From: Desarmillaria ectypa
Taxonomy: Eukaryota; Basidiomycota; Agaricomycetes; Agaricales; Physalacriaceae
Assembly (NCBI GenBank): GCA_030407005.1
Contig: JAUDYN010000007.1
Coordinates: 2,232,001-2,296,000 of the forward strand
Direction of reading: 5' to 3'
DNA length: 64,000 nt
Part shown: piece after piece, positions 49,827-61,200 of the stretch
How the letters are laid out: every line of letters begins with the position of its first letter
Position numbering within the stretch: position 1 is the first letter of the stretch
Notes under the pieces: generated by a model
What the model saw: only the letters and a program-made list of their open reading frames with translations
What the model was told of the DNA's origin: nothing
Database searches by the model: none
Made by a program: the position numbers and the translations under genes

Positions 49827-52534
49827 TCCTCAATCTTTGAGGTGCTCGGCACCACTGCGTCAGTGGGCCCCACGTATCTCACAACATTCTTCTCTTTTCT
49901 CATAGGGCAATCCCTGCTCAGGTGACCCTTTTGATCACACCTGAAGCAGCGCCCCTCAGCTTGTTGCCGGTCCAAGTCCATGGGCTTCTCTGCCCCCCCA
50001 TATGTCGTCCACTTACCGGTTCCAGCATCGCGACTGGTCCCTTCGCTTCCAGCACTCGGCTTTGGAGCTGAGGAACTTGTCGCCCCAGCAGTGTTCTTGC
50101 CACTGGGCTGCTGTTGTTGGGGATGCGGGCCCTGCTTCTGGCCATCCCGAGGCATACTGGTGGTCTGATCAAAGACCCATTTCCGCTGTCGCTCTTCATA
50201 CATCCGGAGGATGCATTCCTTCCATTCTGGGTATGAGCATGGAATGCTCACACCCATGTTCGATATGAAGGTCGTATATGAACTAGGCACTCCTAGTCGT
50301 ACTGCCTTCACCATCATGCCGCATTCTGCCTCATCGGATCTCCGGCCCGCTAGCTTTGCTTCTTCTTCCAGCTTCTGGAAGTAATGGGAGGTGGGCTGTG
50401 CTCCCATGCACAAGTCGAACATGCGCTTTTCATGTATTTCCTCGATCATGGGATCTCGGAATTGTTGTGTGACCAGGTCAATGAAGTCGGCCCAGTCGGG
50501 GTATCGGAAGTGGGCAGCAGTGCCATCAAAGGTGTCGCCCACCCAGTATTCGGGTCTCTTGTAGACCCACCAGTCCCCTTGAAGTGGGATGTCGCGAATA
50601 GTACCAGGTGCAACGGCACCTGGAAATAATGTTGGAACACTTCAAAGTAGGCAATACAATTGCCTATGAAGCGTTCAATGTCGTCATGGTCCCCTTTGAA
50701 TAGGGTGGGGACCTTGATGAGGGTTGGCTTGATGCCCAGATAGGGGGCATCAGCGGCATTCCCAACCAGGTTCGGGATTGGGTCAGGTGGTCCCTGACCA
50801 GGGGGCAGTCTTGGGATCGAAAATCAATCTGGCCTGTACCCCGGGTAGCCTCTTGGTGGCCCTGGGGGTCTTCCCCTCTCCGGCTCCTTCTCCCGCTCTT
50901 GGACTCGGAGGTAGTCCACCAATGTCTTGCAGGCGGAGTCCTCCTTGTCGAGCTCTTCGCGCATTTCCACTATGCGTCGCTCTTTCTCCAGCAACTCAGT
51001 TTGCATTTGTTGCCGGGTTTCTTCTGCCATGGCAGGGGTTCTTGACACCCCTGCAGTGGCGTTTCCTGCAGGGGCTCCTTCGGCTTCCATTTCTTCTCCC
51101 ACCCCTGTGAAGAGAAGACTACCACCCTGATAGGGGTGATATCCTTGGTGATGCGCCCTATGATGCGGGGGCGAGTCGGGAAGTGGTCGTGGGCTTACAA
51201 CCGGAGTATCCGGTGGGTGATCCAGATAAATCTTGTATTGGGGATGGTGGTATTCCATCCCGCCGTAGTAACCTGTATCATAGGTTAACGTATTGTACTG
51301 GGGCTCTTGCCCCCATTCATTCCTCTCTTGCCACCTCCAGCCTCCATAAGTGCTGGAGGGTCCACTCCAGCTCTCGCTGCTCCTGAGGGGTCCAGGGTTG
51401 TAACCCTGGAAAACGATCCCCTGCGGAGGGGCGGAAAATTGACCGGTCGCGGTTTGCGTGTATCCAGTGGTTGATGATGTTGGCCCTGTAGTTACTGGGC
51501 CCATCGAATGGGACTCGGATGGGGTCACCTCTGTTGAGGGCCAACCACTCATCCATCTCAACTCTGGGTTCTTCCCAGAGGTCGCGGGCTTTGACGTCCC
51601 TTCATCAAACCTCCCATGCTGCGGTCCAGAATGGACCGAATATTCTCCGGTCGACCTCGGAGAGGTCAGGCCAGATAAAGTCGTCCCTGTGTGGATTGAA
51701 GGGGTCGTCGGCAGCACGGGGGCAGCTGGGACCGGGGCATTGTCTCTGACAATGTTGTCGTCGGACTCGTCATTGGAGATCTCGATGATGGGGAGGGAGG
51801 AGAGGGAGATTTCTTCTCCCTTGTCTGGCCACCGCTCACGGCTCCAGGGGCCGTAGGGGTGGTTTCGATCCATGTTTGGATCATTGGGGTGGTGGGGTCT
51901 AGAGTGGCCGGACCTTCTGCTGTTGTCGCTGTCAGGCGACGGGGAGTCTGATCTCTGCTGGGATATGCGGAGAGCGGGGGTTCTTGGATGAGGGGGGGGG
52001 GCCGGGGTATGGGGGTGGGGGTTCGTCCAGCGCAGTCCGTATGTCCCGCACGTATTCTTGGGCCATCGTAAGGCCGGCGGTTGGTCACTCCAGTGCGATG
52101 GTGGATCATTCCATCCGGTAACGGAGGAGGACAGCTCTCACATTATAGGCGCGAGCGGATTGGGCAATCTGGGCCTGAAGTTCTGCGATCCCCAGAGATG
52201 GGGGTCACGAGTTATTGCTCTCCTCGGAGGAGGAGGAAGGGCCGACGATGAATCAGGCCTGGGGGTGAACGAGTGGAACTTCCTCTCGTTCTCCCAGTCT
52301 TGCGGGGGGTATCCCCCTGGGAATGTCATTGGTGGTGGGTGGGACGGGGTGAGGTTCTGGGTTGAGTCGTCAGGGCTGCCTTCTCAGCAGTGCCCGGAGT
52401 TCTTCCTCGTAGATTAGTATGGCGAGGACCGTAAAAAATGACAATAGTATGGCGCCGCCAAGGGACACGGTTCAGGGTTCTTGGTTGTTTCTTTCTTCTC
52501 CGGGCATGAAGAAGATCTTCTATACAGCTAGCAT
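49814..52534 (-). pseudogene. gag: gag of element C, with N-terminal membrane segment
   Basis: About 907 codons, the best gag here. ATG 52534 gives MLAV-stop-KIFFMPGEERNNQEP, then TGA, then TVSLGGAILLSFFTVLAILIY, a predicted membrane helix. A Pro/Ser-rich part follows with a 10-base C run (about 51989-52000) where the frame slips. The longest open part (50824-51873) has the Tyr/Pro block (HPQYKIYLDHPPDTP) and a coiled coil (EETRQQMQTELLEKERRIVE). Capsid (49814-50700) has a frame break at about 50570 (HFKG to DWW). The zinc knuckle CFRCDQKGHLSRDC is intact. Role: particle protein; membrane anchoring is inferred only from hydrophobicity. Confidence 0.88.
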
Positions 52535-52552
52535 AATAGAAGTGAGGGGATT

Positions 52553-52566
52553 ATCTCTTTGTTTAA
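52553..52566 (-). other. Self-complementary primer-binding site, element C
   Basis: TTAAACAAAGAGAT abuts the LTR. Its partner ATCTCTTGTTTAA lies in the LTR at 52709-52721; pairing is complete apart from one extra A. This sequence differs clearly from those of A, F, G and E, yet pairing is kept. Confidence 0.75.
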
Positions 52567-52989
52567 TGTTATGTACCGACTTGGGCACATGACTTGGGAT
52601 GGTCAGCTGATCCCTCTGGGCCGTTACACATTCGAACGATCACCCAATGAGAGAGATGGAAGCTGAGGGTCTTCTGTGTTGTGCAAACAAGAAGTATATG
52701 ATGTTAATTTAAACAAGAGATAGAGTACAATGGTCTAGTTTACTCTGTTTATATAGTATTTCTACGGTGTTATAATTAGATGAAACACTACGGTCCATGC
52801 ACAAATGGTGTCAAAGTTGGACGATCCGGGAGGATCATAGAACCAATAGAAAGTGTCTGGGGTGACAGACGGTGAGAACGAGAGTGGTAGCTGGCAAATA
52901 GCTGGATACGAGTCAGTTTCTTGATAAGATAAGATGGATGAGTCATGGATATGACTCAGATAAGATAAGATAACAGAAAAATCATAACA
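52567..52989 (-). repeat. 5' LTR of element C (423 bp)
   Basis: TGTTATGTACCG to AATCATAACA, the same length as the 3' LTR, with TATATA (about 52750) some 30 bp before the R start in element sense. Confidence 0.93.
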
Positions 52990-53475
52990 GTCATATTTTA
53001 AACAATATTAGCACTCTGTTTGACGTTCAAAAAAAAAAGTGAAAGGCTACTTATAGAGATAGCCTCACTAGAAGAACTCATAATCATACTGAGAGAATGA
53101 AAATGGAGTATAATATTAGAATAAAGATATATATAGTATCTATCTTTATATAAATTTTGTGAATTTAATAATATTTAAATGCACTTTCTAGATCATACTA
53201 AGTACTAGTAAAAGACTATAATAGAGGCTTCACATTGATAGCTAATATAGTACATAAGATAACACTTTAGATAATAAAAAAGACTTGGAGATGACATTTA
53301 AATGAGTCAACTTTGTATACCTTCTATATTGAGAGTCTCTCCAACCTAAACAGACTAAAACCAGTCACATTCTGGAGACACATGTGTACTTGCATAATAC
53401 AAACTATAAGTAAAAAATAATATCTAGATTTATTCTGCTCTAGCCTAAATCATCTTTAGTGAATATAGCTAAGTC
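52990..53475. other. Unassigned AT-rich stretch
   Basis: It lies between element C and E3. If C landed in copia I, copia integrase should resume here, but I cannot recognise it. No gene called. Confidence 0.3.
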
Positions 53476-53902
53476 TATTATGATTTCACTTATTTTTATG
53501 CTTATCTTATCTTATCTCCTTATCTAGGCACTGATCTTATTATATCTAATCTCAGTGCTAATCACAGATTATGGACTGGTCACCTCATTGTTAGCAAATG
53601 ACAATAAGTCTTTATGCTATGACTCATAATAGTCACCCAATTATATTATTATCTTCATTATTTCATATATAGACACATTATTTCCATCTTTTTTATTAGA
53701 CACTAAGTTTCAGTATATAAGTAATGTAGCTCTTGCTATATATTCTCCAGCTTCAAGCTAAATTTAATCTATCCTGAACTCTCTTATTAACTTCTCTTCT
53801 CACCTAGTCTAAAACTTAGTCTCTTGGATCTAGTATAGCAATTATCTTGCAACTCAGTGGGTGACTGTATGAACATGATACAGCCCATTTTTTACACTAA
53901 CA
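53476..53902 (+). repeat. 5' LTR of E3 (427 bp), with primer-binding site
   Basis: TATTATGATTTC to ACACTAACA. TATATAAG is at about 53715, R-start AGCTTCAAGCTAA at 53749-53761 and primer-binding site TTAGCTCAAAGCT at 53904-53916. Pairing has two mismatches, both explicable by transitions. Confidence 0.82.
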
Positions 53903-55102
53903 ATTAGCTCAAAGCTTTTAGCCCTCTCTTTTTATTAGCAGCTATTATGCTGTTAAAAACCAAATACCATCTAACACTGATATCACTACCTATATCTTTT
54001 ATATTCTAGTAATAGTCATAAGAACCATTACTGGGACCTGCACTCTATTCTTACTCTCCTTCTGTTATTCTTATGAGCTATGCTTGTGGTTTAACTAACT
54101 CCTTCACATCAATCAAAGAAATCTTGCTCCCTATCCTCACATATATCTATCTCATCACTATGTTGCCATCCAGCCCCACAGAAGTGTCTTCACCACACTC
54201 TGACCCATATCCTAAACAGAAGAAGAGTCAAGCATAATTGATAATTGACTCTCTGAAACAGATATCAGAGAAGAAGGCTAGCACATTCTTATTGAAAACA
54301 ATACTGAAACTATTCCAGAAATTGTCTATGATGAGCCTAGTGATAGTGATGTCACAAGCTAATTTAGTCTGAAGCTTAAGGCTTGAGACTCACTCAGAAC
54401 TCCTCTCTCCACTCTCTCTATTATTAATATTTCCAGCAATAATAAAGATTCTTATCACTCTCACTCTCCTACTAAATCTGAATATGAGACTTTCAACTCC
54501 ACTGAATAACTTTTCATCTGACCTGACTCACTAACCCTTAGGTATGACAATGACCAGAAGGCCACAAGAAATGTAAGGGTCATCCAGGAGTATAACTGAC
54601 TCTAAATTAAAAGATAATTCACTCCAAAAATTGTCAGAGACTCCTGCCCATGATCTGTTATGAGTTTCATTGAATATGTTTATGTGAAGGCATGTCCCAT
54701 TACTGGAGAGTGCTACACTAAGCTTATACAGTGATTCCACCAGCTCAGCATCCACACACAGCAGACATAGGACAACTATCATCATGAGCATATCCTCACT
54801 CTTAATGCCTGCCATACATTTAGCAGCCAACTACTGAGAGAAGATGAAGAAACCTATTGCTAAAGATGATATTGGAATACTATCTAGAATGTTCTGCAAG
54901 AAAGATTGTGGCAGAATACTGAGAGCCTGACAGTTCAGGAGGATATTATTAGGTATAGCATAATAGAACAGGCAGTACTAATATTTAATGAATAATTTCC
55001 ACAATACTCTTATGAAATGCTGACTCTATTTCAACTCCCCACTAAACCATTACCAGACTCCCTGCTGGCTCAAGTCAGAATACTGAGAAGCCAATACCAA
55101 GA
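53903..55102 (+). pseudogene. gag: gag of E3, 5' part (before element H)
   Basis: The leader encodes NQIPSNTDITTYIF followed by a hydrophobic run (YILVIVIRTITGTCTLFLL, about 53980-54055), the E-family membrane segment. The remainder to 55102 is a decayed, unrecognised Gag N-terminal region, homologous to E1 and E2 in reverse complement. It is cut by insertion of H and resumes at 62382. Confidence 0.6.
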
Positions 55103-55546
55103 TGTTATGATTTTTTATTTTATTTTATCTTATCTTATTGTCTATCTTATCTCAGATGCTTATCTCCACTGTTGTCATTACATCATCACCATACTACCAT
55201 TGTCTTGCCTATACCAAATAACTTCAGCAATTGTACTACAGCATATAATGGTTGTTTGATTATCAGACAATTCTTATTGTTTTATACATGGACTGCATAC
55301 CACTATATCTATATTTAGGACTCTCAATTTCATATATAAGTAGAGTAGTTCTTACTATATAACCTCAGCTTTAAACTAAAGTTTATTCACACTAATTCTT
55401 CACTTAAAAGAACTCAGCTAAAGACTTAGCCCCTCTTCATCAGGTCCCAATGACAGTAGCCACAGACCCTCAGGTGATTGTCCAAATACAAGACAGCCCT
55501 GGGATTTAGTGCATCAGAAAGATCACATAGAGATTCAGGTCTAACA
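55103..55546 (+). repeat. 5' LTR of element H, with primer-binding site
   Basis: TGTTATGATTTTTT to GGTCTAACA. TATATAAG is at about 55333 and R-start AGCTTTAAACTAA at 55367-55379. Primer-binding site TTAGTTTGAAGCT at 55548-55560 pairs with one G-T type mismatch. Confidence 0.88.
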
Positions 55547-55603
55547 ATTAGTTTGAAGCTTTCCATAATCTCTTCACTGCTAACTGCAAAAGACATCACA
55601 TGA

Positions 55604-56209
55604 ATGATCCAAGATCTGACCAACAAATAAACCATCATCATCAGCACTACTCTCAGGAGTGCTGTCCTAATCTTTTTCTTTACTGCTCTCATCTTCCTAA
55701 TATGAGGAGAACAAATTCAAAATTTCCTATAGCAACATCACATCCTTCAGCTTCTACCCCCATATCATTATGTTCTCCCCTACTGAAACCCCACCACTGC
55801 AAGAATGGATGCAGCAGGTCTGGCATCCTCTCAGGAGGAAAACTTTCTAATTCACCATATCCTCTTCTCTCACCAGTCCTGACAAATTCCTGCCACATAG
55901 AGAGGAATCTATCCAGCCCTCAACTCTCAGCCTCAGTCAGCCAACCAGAATGGCATGACTCTCCACTGTCAAGAAATATGGCAGAGAGCTACAGACAAGG
56001 TTTAGGACCCCAGACAGCTCACTCTCACCCTATGTGCCTGCTTGTCCTACCTGTGCAAGGGTATGATACAGAAACTATACCAGGATAGTGATACTCCATC
56101 CAAACAATCCCTATGGCCCCTTGGGGACTGTATAAAGATTTCCAAACCATTCCAAACCCTGGCCCACCAATGAGAAGAGTAGCAACTCCAGCTTCTCTCT
56201 TCCTCTCAT
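55604..56209 (+). pseudogene. gag: gag of element H, N-terminal part
   Basis: ATG 55604 gives MIQDLTNK, then TAA, then TIIISTTLRSAVLIFFFTALIFLI, the conserved hydrophobic segment. Pro/Ser-rich sequence follows and is cut by the F-type LTR at 56210. About 1.7 kb of gag (Tyr/Pro block, coiled coil, capsid) is missing before the knuckle region at 57911. Confidence 0.68.
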
Positions 56210-56625
56210 TATTATGATTTTTTCTATTTTCCACTCTTATCTTATTTAATCTTACCTTATCTCATCTTATCTCTTCCCTTTCTATCTTATCCAATAATCA
56301 CTGATCAACATCTGATATCCATGGCAGTGTTACATCACATTCTCACCATACTCACATAATAACATCATCATACTCATATAATAGCCTTGCTATTATTTTG
56401 TTCTTGCATAGACACCTTATGGTTACAGACATATATTGAGATCCCTATTTTGATATATAAGTTGCATAGTTTACACTGTATGCTCCCCATCTTTCAACTA
56501 AAGTTTCTTTATACCACATATCCTCCATACTAAAGATCAGAAGACCATAGCCATATTCTTTGGGTGATTGTCTGAATGTGAGATAGCCCTTAGAATTACA
56601 CATGTCTGCAGATCACATGGACCAT
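56210..56625 (+). repeat. F-type LTR lacking its last bases
   Basis: Starts TATTATGATTTTTTC and matches the LTR at 41874, including R-start ATCTTTCAACTAA (about 56490). It stops at GGACCAT, about 10 bp before the expected GTTCTAACA end, where L2d begins. Confidence 0.82.
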
Positions 56626-57910
56626 TGATGTGCTTGGTAATGGTGAGTGATAAAAGAATTAGAGAATGGCAATGAACACCAATCACACTAAACCTCTTAC
56701 TACTCTACACTTAATCATCAATATTGAATTTAGATGGTTTCAAGTATGATGGAAGCACTCTGCAGACTTCAATAATTAAGTACAGTTAGTTGTCTTAAAG
56801 ATGTTCTATTCTTTACTACTGAGTTATACAAAGTACTACTTGTACTAGCAGGGTTGGTAAGACACAATTGGGTAAAGAGTGACTTGGTTTGAGCTACTGG
56901 GCTCGTTCTGACTGAAACTGCTTCAGACTGGTGGCACTCTTGGCAAACTAGTAGTGCTCTTAGCCTAAGAATAATACTATAACTCTAAGAACTTTGCTTG
57001 AACTAACTTCAAAACACTCTGGACCTTTGCAGGACACAACAGTGACTCTAAGGGACTTCAATTCAATGCAATACTATGGGTGACTTAGCAACTATTAATC
57101 ACTTCATTAAGGTTAAGCATAAATGCCTTTAGTTGGGGACACCAGTTACTACCAGTGAGGGCTCAACTGCAGGGATGGCTTGTCTGCTTTGCATGAGTGC
57201 CCATCCCACTACTTATATACTACTGAGGCAGAACTATAAATATCATCTGAGTATAGAGTATATTGGTAAGGATTTCTTGGCTAGTCATGAATAATGGTGA
57301 ATAATCACACAATAGTCAGTCTAGAGACTCCACAGTCAGTCTTTCTGCACCCTTGGCCTAACTATATGCCCTAGTAATGTGGTTATATGGATATCTGAAT
57401 ATTGGTGCCTGTAACAGCTATTTGATCATAATTGAGGGTGCAGTCTGGCTACACTAGTACTGATCATAAGAGATCTATATCACAATAGTCAGATCTGGGC
57501 TCAAGATTAATCTATTCCTAATTTATTTCTAAGTCCTGTTTCAAGATTTCCATGTGACTAGTTATCCTGACTTAGGCATTTATACCCAGTCTAGGCTGCT
57601 AGTGACAGAACTTCATGAGATCTGTGTACTCTGCTCCTGGTTTTAGTGTGCTAGTAGGATTCTTCATTTGCTAGTGGCTGTATTTCACTTAGTCCTGCTA
57701 GCATTTGAGTTACTAGTCTGGCTAGCTGGTAGATTTAACCCACTAATAGTGTTGCATCTAAGTCCTGGCTCTACCAGTTGCTTACTGCTTTTAACTATCA
57801 GCTCAAAGCCTCAGCTATAGTCCTCTATGTATCACTAATATAGGATAGATGTGCAATAATATTGTTACAAAATTGCAAAATCTAGGTGTGAATGTGTAGA
57901 TAGTATATCA
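56626..57910 (-). repeat. L2d: near full-length L2 (1,285 bp)
   Basis: TGATGTGCTTGG to TAGTATATCA. The left flank is an F-type LTR end (ACCAT), the right flank is gag of H (TCAAC). They do not match, and gag sequence is missing between them. Confidence 0.87.
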
Positions 57911-58192
57911 TCAACTACTGGGGCAACAAGTTTGTTGACAGCTAAACTAGCTGCCAATTCTGGGATAGGCCATGATACAGCAACAGGAAGATGGACAACC
58001 TATGAGGGACAGGGACAGCCTATGGAAATAGACAGATGCAGAGTGGAAGGAAGATACTACTGATGCAATGAGAAGGACTATATGGTCAAGGACTGTCTAA
58101 GGAAGAAGAAGTTCATGGATGTGTGCTCACTAGTGGTGACACCAAAGAATGAGGAGAAGATAGACTTGAAGATAGAGGAGGTAAATGAATAG
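57911..58192 (+). pseudogene. gag: gag of element H, C-terminal part
   Basis: Starts in the linker before the zinc knuckle. The knuckle (about 58044-58100) is decayed, with YY-stop-CNEKDYMVKDC in place of CFRCNEKGHMAKDC. It ends GTA-AAT-GAA-TAG at the frameshift site. Confidence 0.72.
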
Positions 58193-58224
58193 GCTATCAA
58201 GAGTATGATTCTCCTTTGATAGCT
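58180..58224 (+). promoter_or_regulatory. gag-pol -1 frameshift site and hairpin, element H
   Basis: Stop TAG at 58190-58192, then basal stem GGCTAT/ATAGCT (one G-T pair), upper stem CAAG with CTTT and loop with ATGATTC. The slip run is altered (GTAAATG), a likely decay change. The -1 frame encodes IGYQEYDSPL, matching the other elements. Confidence 0.55.
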
Positions 58225-61200
58225 AAGGACTATACTAGCATGCTCTCAGCTCCTGCTGGTCAGGCTTATAATATATTTTTAGATACTGCTGTAAATATTT
58301 CTATAAGTATTCGCAATAAGGACAGTACCCTCATTTCTAATATCACTTGCATGATTAGCAAACTAGTACAAGAATCAACAACCTAGAACTGTTATAGCAA
58401 GCTGTTGAGCAGCAAGAATATGACTATTTATGACAAGTCCTGACCCTCTGATAAAGTGCAGGGCATGCCAGATGATGCTGAAGCTGCAATATAAGCTACA
58501 CTTAGGATGGAGGCAAGTAGATAGGATGCCCTCAGGCCTCTGAAGTCAAAAGCCTCAGTGCCCCTCAAGAGGCCAAGTCACACTTTGCTAGGGCCAGTGG
58601 AGGAACCCTCAAGTGCCTACCAAGACTGAACAGGAGTAGCAAACTCCAGAAAAATCATCAACAATGCTACAAGAGTGGCCACTTCCTGAGTCAGTAACTC
58701 TGGAAGTGGTTCAAGTGAATTGCCAGGCCTAAAGAAAAAGAGGCAAGCTGATCAGTCAATAGGTCAGGCCCAACCTGTTGTCTCAGAGTGACTCTTCACC
58801 ATCAGAAATGACTTCTCTAGAAACTGCAAATCCTGCCCTGACTACCCTCCATTGGGTGCTGATGTAGCTGAAGAAAAAGAAGGATCTGCTGGTGCCCAGA
58901 TGATAAAAAGAGGGCTGAAGGTCACTATGGTGGAGATGCCCAATGAAGATAATGATACTGCCTTCCACATATGGGAAGAAAAGCAGCACAGAGCACAGGA
59001 AGATAACATGCTACCCATGTTATTAGCTGAAGATGCTTGAATCATGATTCATAAAGAGTCTATGATCCACCCTAATGAGGAGGTATTCACCAACACTTGG
59101 TATAAACCCTTTGGGATAGACTGGATCCTGTGAGCAGTCCATAATGCAAAAAACATGGCTGTCACAAGAGCTGCTCTTTCTATATGGGTACATCCCAAAT
59201 GTACCAATGAGCTCATTGGAGAACTAAGAAACAGAGATAAAAGCACAAGGGAGTGACTCTTTCAGCTCCATAAATCTATCTGCTATATTCATGGTATAAA
59301 GAGCTCAAAATGTGACTTTATAATAGAAGTACAACTTGCTTTATATACTAGAATGCAGACCCTTTTCACCAAAGCATTACTTGACAGTGACTATACTGGC
59401 AGCTCAATCAACCATTCTTATATCCTGGAGCATGGCCTCAGCACCTGAAAGGCCACCACCCCTATCCCCATATATAATGCTGATAGAACCTGCAACAAAG
59501 CAGACAATATCACTGAATTCATTGAACTACATATAGCTATTGAGAAACACAATGAATGAATCAACCTCACAGTCATGGATCTTGGCTCCAAGACAATTTA
59601 CTTGGGCCATGACTGATTGAAGTGCCACAATTCAGTAATTAACTAAAAGATAGGCACAATAATTTTTGGATATTGTCAATGCATAAGAAATTCCCTTTTC
59701 CTTCCCAATGCAGACAATAATAACAGGTGGAATGAAGAGTTGGAGGATGGTGAGATCATTCATGCTATCTATCATGCTAATAACCTTGCCATCACCACCA
59801 CCAATGCAGAGAAACTAAAGAAAATGTTCAAGGAACTTGTATCTCTTCAGTATCAGAGTTTCAGAGACCTATTCTTGAAGAAGAATTTTGACAAACTCTC
59901 TGAGTGAAAACCATGAGACCATGCTATTGAGCTGGTGCCCAACACAAAATCAACACTAGACTGCAAGGTCTACCTACTGAATCAAAGTGAACAAGAATAA
60001 CTCAACAAGTTCCTTGATGAAAACCTCAGCTCTGGACATATCTGCCCCTTAAAGTCACCATTCATCTCTTCTTTCTTCTTCATCAAGAAGAAGGATGGCT
60101 CTCTCTATCCTGTTTAGGACTACTGCAAATTGAATGAAATGACCATCAAGAATTGATATCCTCTTCCACTCATTTCTGAACTCATCAATAAACTATATCA
60201 TGCCCACAACAACTGAAGAACATGTAAGGATTCAGGATGCCACATGCTAGAAGAAACTATGAGACTAAGATATCACCACATCTCTTGATCATAAATATAG
60301 TATTACTCAGAAGAATGGAATCCTATATTATGATGGTTGCATCTATGTGCCAAGAAAGGAATTGTTATATAGTGAGATTATCACCAATAGTCATGATCAT
60401 ATCACTGCCAGACATCTTGGCATTACTAAAACCACAGAACTTGTCCTCAGGGAATACTGATGGCCAAAGCTGAAGAAAGATGTGGAGGCCTACATCAAGG
60501 AATGCAAAACCTGCCAGTGCACAAAAACTAGTATACAAACTAGAGCAGCACTGTTACACCTGAACACTATCCCAATCAAACCATGAATGCATATATCTAT
60601 TGATATGATCACCAGACTCTCTGAATCCAATGGCTATGATGCCTTATTGATAATCATCAACAGATTCTCAAAGGCAATCATCCTGATCATCTGTAATGAA
60701 GAACTCTTCATAGAAGGATGGGCACAAATTCTCCAAGACCACATATATGCTAAACATAGAATGCCCCAAGTTATTATTTTTGACTGAGGTCCCCAGTTCA
60801 TCTCAAGATTCATAAATGACCTATACTAAATGTTAGATATCACCCTGAATGCATCCACTGCCTATCACCCACAGACTGACAGATAGACTGAATGGGTTAA
60901 CCAAAAAGTTGAGAAATATCTTCGAATCTTTGTAAATCACTGACAAGATAACTGGAGCAATTGATTGCTGCTCACTGAGTTTGTGCACAATAACAGAATG
61001 CACTCAGCCACTAGCAAGAGCCTCTTTATGGCACTCTATAGAAGAAACCCATGACTTATACCTGACTCAACCAGAGAGACACCATTTGCAAACTCTGTTA
61101 TCATAGAGTTCACTGAGACAATGGCACAGGTCCACAAAGAAGTATACAATGTGCTAAACAAAGCTGCTATGCAGATAAAGAAAAAATACAATAAAAGAAG

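Larger units (their letters stand above)
43201..52989 (-). mobile_element. Element C: most complete Ty3/gypsy chromovirus in the window
   Basis: Two 423-bp LTRs enclose gag, frameshift hairpin, protease, RT, RNase H, integrase and chromodomain on the minus strand. It retains far more CpG than its neighbours. The LTRs differ at many sites, mostly transitions, so it is not recent. Flanks CTAGG and GTCAT do not match, so the insertion duplication is missing. Repeat L2c lies inside pol. Three catalytic sites carry G-to-A type changes, so it is inactive. Confidence 0.93.

Noticed and set aside
50824..51873. Long 349-codon reading frame as a host gene
   Set aside because: It is followed by capsid and zinc knuckle, has the Tyr/Pro block and coiled coil shared with A, B3, F and G, and is therefore the middle of gag.
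52400..52534. Selenocysteine or programmed TGA readthrough in gag
   Set aside because: The stop is TAA in A and H, nearby arginine codons show the same CGA-to-TGA decay, and no structure supports recoding there.
43196..52994. Offset GTCAC/GTCAT as the target duplication of element C
   Set aside because: GTCAC lies five bases away from the LTR edge, so it is not a proper flanking duplication.
23738..57910. CRISPR array or satellite from the repeated 1.3 kb units
   Set aside because: Units are far too long, dispersed, and have inverted TG..CA-type ends typical of LTRs.
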